From positions 12,168,084 to 12,232,083 of the forward strand of contig NC_064044.1 in assembly GCF_932526225.1 (NCBI RefSeq): 64,000 nucleotides of DNA, read 5' to 3'. This document shows positions 39,101 through 48,600 of this stretch, piece after piece (within the stretch, counting starts at the first letter, position 1; every line of letters begins with the position of its first letter). The position numbers were made by a program, and so were the translations under genes. Source of the DNA: Nematostella vectensis (taxonomy: Eukaryota > Cnidaria > Anthozoa > Actiniaria > Edwardsiidae). The notes under the pieces were generated by a model, which was given only the letters and a program-made list of their open reading frames with translations, did no database searches and had not been told where the DNA came from.

Positions 39101-42100
39101 GTTGTTAAAGTAAGTCCTGTCCTATACCACAATTTCAATTAAAGTTGCACTCTGAATAACCATGCATCATAACACGCAATGCTTCATGGGTATCAAATAG
39201 ATAAGCAACTATGTAACTGTAATTACCTAAAAACAAATCTAGGCTTCAAAAACTGTAGAATTCTTGTTCATGTTTTGTGAACATTCCCATATACATAGAT
39301 TTCAGATATCGGGGTTCAGATATCGTGGTTCAGCCATTTATATGCTTTCCATAGAGCAATGCAAGTTATGATACGCTGATTTCCTAGTGCAACATTATTT
39401 GAATTTCATTAATTCATCAATTTTTAGAGTGAATATATCAACCATCATTTATTCCATTTTTGTTTTGCAAAATAGTGGCCTAGACCAATATTTGTGACTT
39501 AAACTGTTTGCATTGTAGGTATCTTGTGCTCCATAAATTGTGCTCCAGTAAAGAGTTTCTAACTGTCCTTATTCCCAAACCTTCCAGGGTGCTGAATAAG
39601 CTTCTCGAGAGCTCAGAGGATCCCCTGATCCTGGCAGTGGCGGCCCATGACACTGGAGAGTACGTCCGACATTACCCACGTGGAAAAACGTGAGTAGGAT
39701 CATCAGCAAACATGACATTCTGTCTCATTCCTTGAGCTTTTCCCCTACAACAATTCTGTTACCTTTTCCATTGGACTATCACATCTGTGCCTTAAGCACC
39801 CATGGGTAACGTATCTCATCTCCTGCCTTGGATGTGAGGTAGTACCTCCCCGCTTTCTCTGCTTTTCACTGTGATCCAGACTCTTGGATGTGAAGTAGAA
39901 GTTTCTGAACCGTCTCCTGTTTTTAGCATCCTCGAGAGCCTTAGTTAAGGTATAAGATCTTCACCCCTGTGTTTACAGTGTCCTTGAGAGGTTTAAAAGT
40001 AGAATTTCCTTGCCCCTCCCATGTGCTTTTAGTGTCTAAGAGAGCCTTGGATGGATGTAAGGTAGAAGTTCCTCACCCCTCCCCTGTGTTTTAATGTCTT
40101 TGAGAGTCTTGGTTGGATGTAAAGATAACTTACCCCTATCCCCTTATCATGTACCTCACCCCTCCCCTGTGTTTTAGTGTCTTTGAGAGTCTTGGTTGGA
40201 TGGAAAGATATCTTACCCCTACCCCCTTATCATGTACCTCACCCCTCCCCTGTGTTTTAGTGTCTTTGAGAGTCTTGGTTGGATGTAAAGATACCTTACC
40301 CCTACCCCCTCATCATGTACCTCACCCCTCCCCTGTGTTTTTCAGTGTGCTTGAGAGTCTTGGTTGGACGGAAAGATACCTTACCCCTACCCACTTATCA
40401 TGTACCTCACCCCTCCCCTGTGTTTTAGTGTCTTTGAGAGTCTTGGTTGGATGGAAAGATACCTTACCTCTACCCCCTCATCATGTACCTCACCCCTCCC
40501 CTGTGTTTTTCAGTGTGCTTGAGTCTTGGTTGGATGGAAAGATATCTTACCCCTACCCCCTTATCATGTACCTTACCCCTCCCCTGTGTTTTTCAGTGTG
40601 CTTGAGAGTCTTGGTTGGATGGAAAGATATCTTACCCCTACCCCCTTATCATGTACCTTACCCCTCCCCTGTGTTTTTCAGTGTGCTTGAGAGTCTTGGT
40701 TGGATGGAAAGATATCTTACCCCTACCCCCTTATCATGTACCTCACCCCTCCCCTGTGTTTTTCAGTGTGCTTGAGAGTCTTGGTTGGACGGAAAGATAT
40801 CTTACCCCTACCCCCTCATCATGTACCTCACCCCTCCCCTGTGTTTTTCAGTGTGCTTGAGAGTCTTGGTTGGATGGAAAGATATCTTACCCCTACCCCC
40901 TTATCATGTACCTCACCCCTCCCCTGTGTTTTTCAGTGTGCTTGAGAGTCTTGGTTGGACGGAAAGATATCTTACCCCTACCCCCTTATCATGTACCTTA
41001 CCCCTCCCCTGTGTTTTTCAGTGTGCTTGAGAGTCTTGGTTGGACGGAAAGATATCTTATCCCTACCCCCTTATCATGTACCTTACCCCTCCCCTGTGTT
41101 TTTCAGTGTGCTTGAGAGTCTTGGTTGGACGGAAAGATACCTTACCCCTACCCCCTTATCATGTACCTCACCCCTCCCCTGTGTTTTAGTGTCTTTGAGA
41201 GTCTTGGTTGGATGGAAAGATACCTTACCCCTACCCCCTTATCGTGTACCTCACCCCTCCCCTGTGTTTTAGTGTCTTTGAGAGTCTTGGTTGGATACAA
41301 AGATACCTTACCCCTACCCACTAATCATGTACCTCACCCCTCCCCTGTGTTTTAGTGTGCTCGAGAGTCTTGGTTGGATGGAAAGATACCTTACCCCTAC
41401 CCCCTTATCATGTACCTCACCCCTCCCCTGTGTTTTAGTGTCTTTGAGAGTCTTGGTTGGACGGAAAGATATCTTACCCCAACCCCCTCATCATGTACCT
41501 TACCCCTCCCCTGTGTTTTTCAGTGTGCTTGAGAGTCTTGGTTGGACGGAAAGATATCTTACCCCTACCCCCTTATCATTACCTCACCCCTCCCCTGTGT
41601 TTTAGTGTCTTTGAGAGTCTTGGTTGGATGGAAAGATACCTTACCCCTACCCCCTTATCATGTACCTCACCCCTCCCCTGTGTTTTAGTGTCTTTGAGAG
41701 TCTTGGTTGGATGGAAAGATACCTTACCCCTACCCCCTTATCATGTACCTTACCCCTCCCCTGTGTTTTTCAGTGTGCTTGAGAGTCTTGGTTGGACGGA
41801 AAGATATCTTACCCCTACCCCCTTATCATTACCTCACCCCTCCCCTGTGTTTTAGTGTCTTTGAGATTCTTGGTTGGATGGAAAGATACCTTACCCCTAC
41901 CCCCTTATCATGTACCTTACCCCTCCCCTGTGTTTTTAGTGTGCTCGAGAGTCTTGGTTGCAAGGGGAAAGTGATGCAGATGATGACTCATAATGACCCC
42001 AGTGTCCGGAAAGAAGCCCTCCTCGCCGTGCAGAAACTTATGGTGCATAACTGGTAAGCACACAACTCTTGGAAATATAGAAATTTCTAAGAAGAATTCC

Positions 42101-42820
42101 TAGAAAGAAGACTGCTAGGAATTGGGTTGGTCTATTTACGAGTGTCCGCTTGCTCTGTGGAAACTCTTCATGTATGAACCTTCTCGATTCCTCGGAACAT
42201 TTCGTAGAAATATCTTGAAAATTTTCTAGAAATATGGTTTGGCTCGTTTTAAAGGCTCTGCTTGCTGTGAAGAATTCCTCAGCCTAATTTTAAACGAAGA
42301 ACTTTTCATGTGCTGTGCCGAATGCAACTGCGTAAAAAATGAACGAATTCAATTGACCCTCCCTCATCGACATTTGAGCTTAGCCTTGGTGTATAACATA
42401 CTTGACTCGTGGAAAAACAAATTCTTGGAATATGCTCAGGGTCTTACCTAGGCTTTCAGTCGCTGTTCTGAGACATTATATGAAAAATTATATTATGGCC
42501 TGGTTCGTTACAAGGCTCAGTCTTTTGTTAAAAACGAAGTAAGTGAACCTCAAACATATCGTATTCGATCCTATAACGATTGAGTTAGACGTCTACGTTT
42601 GCATAAGCGGTCACTTATAGTCTATCAAGAACTTTCAGTGATTCTTACAGACAATAAAAACACGTTATTACAGAGATGAGGGCCATTAGTTAGAAAACTA
42701 CTCAGGCTATATGTAAACCTCTTTTATAAAGATTAGTATATTGTGTTACATTATACAGATATCAAATTGCATGTTTTTCTTTCCAGGGAATATCTTGGCA
42801 AGGCCCTAAAGGCTTCTTAG
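30174..42820 (+). CDS. ATP6V1H: V-type proton ATPase subunit H
   Basis: Eighteen exons: 30174-30249, 30880-30961, 31401-31500, 32413-32502, 32602-32645, 32922-32991, 33516-33620, 34320-34417, 35313-35423, 36108-36195, 36379-36450, 36800-36847, 37528-37580, 38639-38717, 39063-39109, 39588-39689, 41940-42053 and 42787-42820. They total 1,413 nt, or 470 residues, against 483 recalled for human, and every phase agrees. Diagnostic stretches are [73 protein letters not shown] and [18 protein letters not shown]. Subunit H is an armadillo-like regulatory subunit of the cytosolic V1 sector. It couples V1 to Vo and keeps free V1 from hydrolysing ATP. The intron before exon 17 holds a 1.9-kb array that copies the exon's own acceptor. 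Exon 16 has a second in-frame acceptor at 39,518/39,519. Confidence 0.96.
31126..31400. repeat. Three copies of the ATP6V1H exon 3 acceptor region
   Basis: A unit of about 113 bp starting with aatatgtatcaatttgttgatact occurs at about 31,130, 31,241 and 31,354. Each carries a [t/a]attgcag acceptor: AG at 31,168-31,169, 31,282-31,283 and the one used at 31,399-31,400. Only the last is followed by the conserved exon. Confidence 0.85.
31801..32162. mobile_element. Inverted-repeat element with CGTATAAG ends, intron 3
   Basis: The left end tttacccgcgtataag and right end cttatacgctggtaaatacgg are inverted relative to each other, with inner words gggtgcgtcttatac and gggtgcttcttatac. It is about 360 bp with no reading frame. 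This end type is common in non-autonomous DNA transposons; I cannot assign the superfamily. Confidence 0.65.
34562..34802. repeat. Tandem duplication, about 120 bp, intron 8 of ATP6V1H
   Basis: The segment from ACAAATATTTCCGAAATTT to GATATTCTCCCTTTTTT is repeated directly with about 95 percent identity by eye. The second copy begins near 34,684. Confidence 0.85.
37190..37436. mobile_element. Family A inverted-repeat element, copy 2
   Basis: It has the same 28-bp ends and interior as 1386-1625, with a few substitutions. TTAA is kept at the right flank but not at the left (ACAT). It lies in ATP6V1H intron 12. Confidence 0.8.
40060..41939. repeat. 83-85 bp array that copies the exon 17 splice acceptor
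   Basis: Twenty-two clear copies, plus older degenerate ones back to about 39,830, fill intron 16 of ATP6V1H. Each unit has a C-rich tract, gtgttttt(c)ag, and then TGTGCTTGAGAGTCTTGGTTG. That last phrase is almost the first 21 bases of exon 17 (TGTGCTCGAGAGTCTTGGTTG). There are two subtypes: ttttagTGTCTTTGAG (83 bp) and ttttcagTGTGCTTGAG (85 bp). Their long open frames are by-products of the repeats. Confidence 0.95.
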
Positions 42821-43418
42821 CCAATCAGGATCAAGATATCTGTCTAGGTGTCCAATCGGAATCATGATATTTGTTTAAATATCCAATCAGAAGATATCTG
42901 TCAAGATGTCGAATCAGAATCCAGTTTGCTGTTTTGATGACCAATCAGGAGTTAGCAAAAGAAATGACAATATATTATATTTCAAGGTCATATCAATATA
43001 ATTCTTTTATAAGAGCGATGGCCCTATTCTTGAATTTGATTTTGTAATGAAACATTCATTTTTGCTTCGTGCAAGTTAGTAGTTATTAATATACTTGGTT
43101 TTGAGGTATTCCTTAATTCTCAGGAATTCTCCATCTTCAAAATCTATTCCTTACATTCTTTCGTGCAGAGGAGAGCAATACATATTTTGGGATGAATATT
43201 ATATCGATAAAATTGTCCTTGACATGCGCAGTGATATCGTTAGCTATATTAGAAGCTAATGGGGGATAAACGGTATATTTTAAAAGTGGTTATTTGTTCT
43301 TGTTTAGTAGCTAGAATTAGGTAAAAGGTTGAAAATATACACCGTGTTCAAAAAACAGAATTGCAAACGGCAAATTTCGATTGGAAAACGAAGTTCTACT
43401 CAACTTCAACGAATGCTA
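42821..43418. other. 3' flank of ATP6V1H
   Basis: Just after the stop codon, four degenerate phrases of the type 'ccaatcagaa..atatctgt' repeat every 35-40 bases (about 42,820-42,960). The rest is AT-rich with no gene signal. Confidence 0.5.
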
Positions 43419-43634
43419 GCCTACCTGTAGGCTTTGAAAGTTTTTTTTCCGGCACGAGAACCCCGAAAACACGGAGTTCGCATAACCCGGCCGCCATCTT
43501 GGATAATGCGCTCTGCAGGGGGAGGGGGAGGAAAAATGCGCGTAGCGCACTATCCAAGATGGCGGCCGGGTTATGCGAACTCCGTGTTTTCGGGGTTTTC
43601 GTGCCAGAAAAACTATTAAAGCCTACAGGTAGGC
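43419..43634. mobile_element. Long palindromic fold-back element
   Basis: Arms of about 92 bp are nearly perfect inverted complements, from GCCTACCTGTAGGCTTT to the reverse at GCCTACAGGTAGGC. They include AACCCCGAAAACACGGAGTT and GGCCGCCATCTTGGATA. The loop is only about 30 bp of G-rich sequence. The outer 14 bases are themselves nearly palindromic. No reading frame is preserved between the arms. Confidence 0.85.
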
Positions 43635-43752
43635 AAAACAAATGCAGAAGATGTGGATCAATCAAATGATAATCCATCTAAGGGCCTTTAATGTCTGACT
43701 GGCATGGCTGGAGTTCATTTATAACCTTAATGTTTGCGAATAATTAGTCATA

Positions 43753-44290
43753 CAGTGGAACCTGGATTTTACGATATGCCTCGGGAGAAAGAAAATGTAT
43801 CTTTTTTTGTAAAATCGAGGTGTCGTTGCAAAGAGGTCCTCGATTTTACGATATCAAGGAAAATCCATTGAATTATCGTTGTTGCGAGGTCGTATTAATT
43901 ATCAACCTTTACAAAATAATAATATTTGTAACTCTACTCTGTGTAGGACTGAACAGTTACTCTCTGTAAGAGTGTAAATCTGCATTTAACAAGATCTGTC
44001 AAGTCAAAAAATCGTTAACTGTACTGTACGTGTGTGGTGTATGGAGTTTTTCTCTCTTTGTTGATTCAGAATCAGTAATATCGTTGTATATCGAGGTCAA
44101 AATTTCGCTTGGGAGAACAGATTTGTATCGTAAAATCGAGAATATTGTTGAGAAAATGTTGTTGTATCCAATTTCGTAAGATCGAGGTAATTTCTTATAC
44201 ATTTCACTGTATTTCCGCCGGGAGAAAGGGACGTCATCAAAAAATCGAGGCTATCGTAAAATCCAGTATCGTAAAATCCAGGTTCCACTG
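43753..44290. mobile_element. pogo/Tigger-like non-autonomous element
   Basis: Terminal inverted repeats CAGTGGAACCTGGATTTTACGATA and its complement are flanked on both sides by TA (43,751-43,752 and 44,291-44,292), the target site of Tc1/mariner-type elements. CAGTGGAACC ends are typical of pogo/Tigger families. The 538-bp body has only short frames and several internal copies of the 'aaaatcgag' word. Confidence 0.8.
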
Positions 44291-44879
44291 TAATTAGTAC
44301 AGATTTTGGTCTTGGAGTGCCATATGCAATTTGCAGGGAGAATGGAGACTAGCTGTCAAATCACGTTTCCTGACAGTGGGGCTGAGCGATCAGGAGATGG
44401 CCATCTCAGCGATAATTGGCATTTAGCTGACATTTTTTAGTTAGGTGTATAATAGTGAACTACAAACAGAAATAGCAACATGTGTTTTCGTAAACGGTTT
44501 AATCTGCGGTGAGATTAATCAAGTTGTGCGCAATAATGAGTTAATAATGTGGTTAGTACACTTTGAAATACCAATAAATATTCGAAGCCTTATTTATTGC
44601 GTTTCCAAAATCCTAATTGAGAATTAGACGTGTCTATATATTCAATATTCGAAGGATCTGTAGTTGGACCTCCATACCAAGGAGAAATTACAAATTCCCT
44701 AGAGCGTCCGTTGTATTTAGGTTTCACCGCACTTTATAAACAGACGCTTTTCTTCGAGGCTTCGGAGGAGCTTTTAAGAGGCAAGATTTTATATCACTTA
44801 AACGCGTTTCAAAAGGGTCTGTACATATTCAATACTTGACTCAATTTGCGGTGAAACTTCCATTTAGCGGAGCTTATAA

Positions 44880-45420
44880 GCGGAGACCTCAATATATCGA
44901 ACAAATTACCGGGGGTGTCTGTTATATGGAGGTTTCAATAAATGTCTGTTATGTGGTGGTCCCGAGGGTGTCCGTTATATGAAGGTTTCTTTAAATGTCT
45001 GTTATGTGGTGGTTCCGAGGGTGTCCGATATTTGGAGGTTTCAATAAATGTCTGTTATGTGGTGGTTCCGAGGGGGTACGATATATGGAGGTACTACTGT
45101 ATGTTTGTTAGGTAGTGGTCCCGAGGCTGTCCGATATATGGAGGTTTCACTAAATGTCTGTTATGTGGTGGTTCCGAGGGGGTACGATATATGGAGGTAC
45201 TACTGTATGTTTGTTAGGTAGTGGTCCCGAGGCTGTCCGATATTTGGAGGTTTCAATAAATGTCTGTTATGTGGTGGTTCCGAGGGGGTACGATATATGG
45301 AGGTACTACTGTATGTTTGTTAGGTAGTGGTCCCGAGGCTGTCCGATATATGGAGGTTTCACTAAATGTCTGTTATGTGGTGGGACTAGTGTGTCCGATA
45401 TGTCTGTTATACGATGATCG
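44880..45420. repeat. Tandem array, about 55 bp, derived from a DNA-element end
   Basis: Copies of AATGTCTGTTATGTGGTGGT[TC]CCGAGG followed by GTCCGATATATGGAGGTTTC recur about nine times. Pairs of variants form a higher-order unit of about 110 bp. The 'tccgttatatggaggtttc' phrase resembles a pogo/Tigger-type terminus. Confidence 0.8.
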
Positions 45421-45629
45421 CGAGTTTGTCATATAGTAATAACATACATTTCCCCTTACTATATTACATAATCTTGTTCATTTTTCGCGAATGTTCGAGT
45501 CTATTTCCTTTTTACATAGGTAGCACAAACAATACAGGTTCGCTTTAGCTCGACACCTCGTTACCGAGGCATGAAGGCTTGATTCTAGAACCTTCCTTGC
45601 CTTCGAGACCCCCTCCCGCGCCGCGTACG

Positions 45630-48600
45630 TTATATCACAGTGAACGCACGTGGTGTGTGATCCGCACCAAAGCTTAGGTGATTTCGCACCCAGTCCCCAC
45701 TCTCTGTGTCATCACCAAGGTAGCCCGCATTGCTGCAAGCCTCCTCTTCTGTGTCAGGAGAGCTCAAGCGCGGCTCGGATGCAGCTCGTTTATCAAATGC
45801 ACCCGATTTTTTTCCGAGGCCATTCGGCTCCTCTTCTGTGGATTCGATTACTGTGGAGAGTTCAAAGTTCATGCGAATATTCGAAACTTTGCGGCCTGTA
45901 GATCGTTTTCGACCATTCACGTGATCCTCGGTCACGTGGTCTGTGTCATCCAATCCCTTGTTATCGCAATGATTGACGTTGTTGTCCTTTTCAATGTCAG
46001 AGAAGTCAGCCTTTCTTTGTTTCGTTTTCTCTCGGAATGGTAGTCGAAGATGGGGCGACGGCGCGTCGTAGCCATCTGCTTCGTTCTCTTGATGTCTTCG
46101 ATCGGTTTCCGTGTTCTGCTCGGGCCGCACGAAGATGACGTAAAGTTTCGGGATGAACAAACATCCCATACACGAAAACGCAGTGGCAAACGCCGTAAAA
46201 ACCACTACGAGTATTCGACTAATCCCGACGACGTATCGATAAGTAGGGATAAACCACGCCGGGTCAGCTGGCTCGGCCAAGCGGACATTTAGCTACCGCG
46301 GTCCACGCATACATGGTCAGCGGGTATCTTCAAAAACAAAATGGCGACGAGAACAGATAGTATATCATTGGATCAAGTTTTGGAAGAGGTTTGTGCTGAA
46401 GATGGTGAAATTAGTAGTGAAGAGGAAGTACCAAGTCTTGAGGAGGCAGTAAAAAATGCCGTGCGATGTTTTAGGCCACTTCGAGGTGATATTCGATCCG
46501 TTTTGGCCTTCGAAGAGGAAGCTAAGAACGCATTGGAAGAAGTGTTTAAAAGGAACAAGGAAGGGTTTTACACTGAAAGCGAAAGGGCTCTAAATATGAG
46601 CATAAAGGTTGGCCCAATCATCGCCACAGAAGTTGTTATATGGCTGAAAAGTGTCCATAGGCGGCTTTTACCTTCACGAAAGGCTAGAGACCCGTATCGA
46701 ATTGAGTTAAAACGGGATCTACCAAGGGCCATATTTGATACAATCCTGATGGCTGTATCAAAAACACCAACTAGTTTTGGCGTTTTGGTTGAATCAAAGA
46801 ACCTTAAAATCACATTCAACCACAAAAAAAGGCTTGTACGTGACTTTGCTAAACTAGCAGGCATTGAAACAAGGGAAGTCAGGGATTTTCTCCAGAAAAT
46901 TTTTAAAGGGAAGCAAGATGGCTGTAAAGCAGAGCTATTAGTTACAAATGAAAAGCCTGTTGTCATAAGCTATGACCCCAGACGTTTATATATAATAATT
47001 GCATGCCATTTTGGGTTTTGGAATGAGCTAGGGTATGCTTTCCATGGCTAAATAACTTACAAAAATACACAAAAATATTTACATGTTGATTGATTGAAAA
47101 AATGAATTTATTATACAGTGTATAGTTTACAATAATAATGATAAAAAACATCTTTCAATGTTTAACATATTTGTGATAGCAGGCAGTCTTATCAAACTTT
47201 TACAATTTCATTATATTAATAAGTACTATTTCTACTGTACTTTGGAAATTGTCAAACATTTTATGATTGGAATATGATTTAGAGCTGATTGCCACTTTCA
47301 ATAAACATATTCAAGTCAATAAATAGCATTGTTATTACTTTCTTTTTATCCAATCATTTCTCTGAGAAATATTTACATAATGAATTATTTCATATAACTT
47401 CTGTTATTTTTTTAAACTAAGAATATAATTAAAATTCTATACTGGAATAAAGAATTTCAAAATTGATAACAAATAAAATCACAATAAAATATTTTATTGC
47501 CTTACTTGTTATTGTATTATCGTAATTGTCTACCTATCTTTACAAATAGCTCTACTAATAGCTTAATTCGATTCAAATATTGGATTTCTGAATGCATTCT
47601 TGAATTTAATAATGAACCCAATAATCAATGCTGTATTCAACCAAAATCTTGAAATTTTGCCCTGTGTGTTAACTGGAATGACAGAGTTGTGCAATAACTA
47701 GAATGCTTTTAATTACTGCATGGTATTTTCCAAAGGCAATTCCAATTTACCTATCTAATAAATTCACACAATAACTAGGGGTATATTACATTTACATTGA
47801 CAAGCCTGGGCTGTACTTCTTATTTACTACACTCTCATGGATTAGGGTCATTAGTTTGTCCCCACAGAACCAGCAATGAGTGTTTGCTGGGGAAGCTTTC
47901 AGCAGGCCACAGTAGCAATAAGCTGGATCATTGACTCTTTCTGGGATATAAACATCTTTGCTTTCTGTGTAAGAGCAGGGCTGATGGCCTTGCTCAGGCA
48001 GCCAGACTAGCATAATAAATTCATGCCTAAAGATTTCTTGCCACCTAGACTGGTATGTAGTGTTGTGACTTAACCTCTGCAATGCAATATGTTTTGCCTC
48101 CCTACCTTCCATTGTCACTGTTAGGAGTCCCTGCTGGTACTTTGAAAATACATCTCTAGCATGCACGGGAAGTACATGACCTAGAGTCCATATAGTTGGG
48201 TTGATGGTGTAGGGAAGAAACAATTTGTTTGCATGGCAATACTCAATGGCAGCAACTTCTAGCTTTGCAAGATCTTGTTCATTGATATCAAGGCGGTTGA
48301 AAATAGAGCAGCAGTCTCTTAACCTGATACCTATATAAACTAGTGCCAAGACAGTTTGTTTTTGCTTGGGAGTATCTTCCTCACTGCTTAGATACTTCAA
48401 CAGTCGCATGAAGTTATGACAAAAAAGACGAGATTCTTTGCCTGTAAATCTATATTGTAGATCTCCTTTTTTGCCTTGGGTTTCATTATACCATTGCCTT
48501 ACTCTTTTAGCTAGCCGTTTGGTCTTTACTTCATGTTGAAGTGCATTAATAACTCTAGCAAAACAACTGTCTGGTGGTATTTCTTCAAAGGTTTTATGAG

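Noticed and set aside
40113-42057. Overlapping plus-strand frames of 60 to 220 codons with [16 protein letters not shown] repeats
   Set aside because: They are intronic array copies of the exon 17 start. Only the last 114 bases (41,940-42,053) are coding.
46050-46292. Plus-strand and alternative minus-strand frames over the receptor tail exon
   Set aside because: They are shadow frames of the class C receptor's second exon, which is fixed by TM7 homology and the in-phase acceptor.
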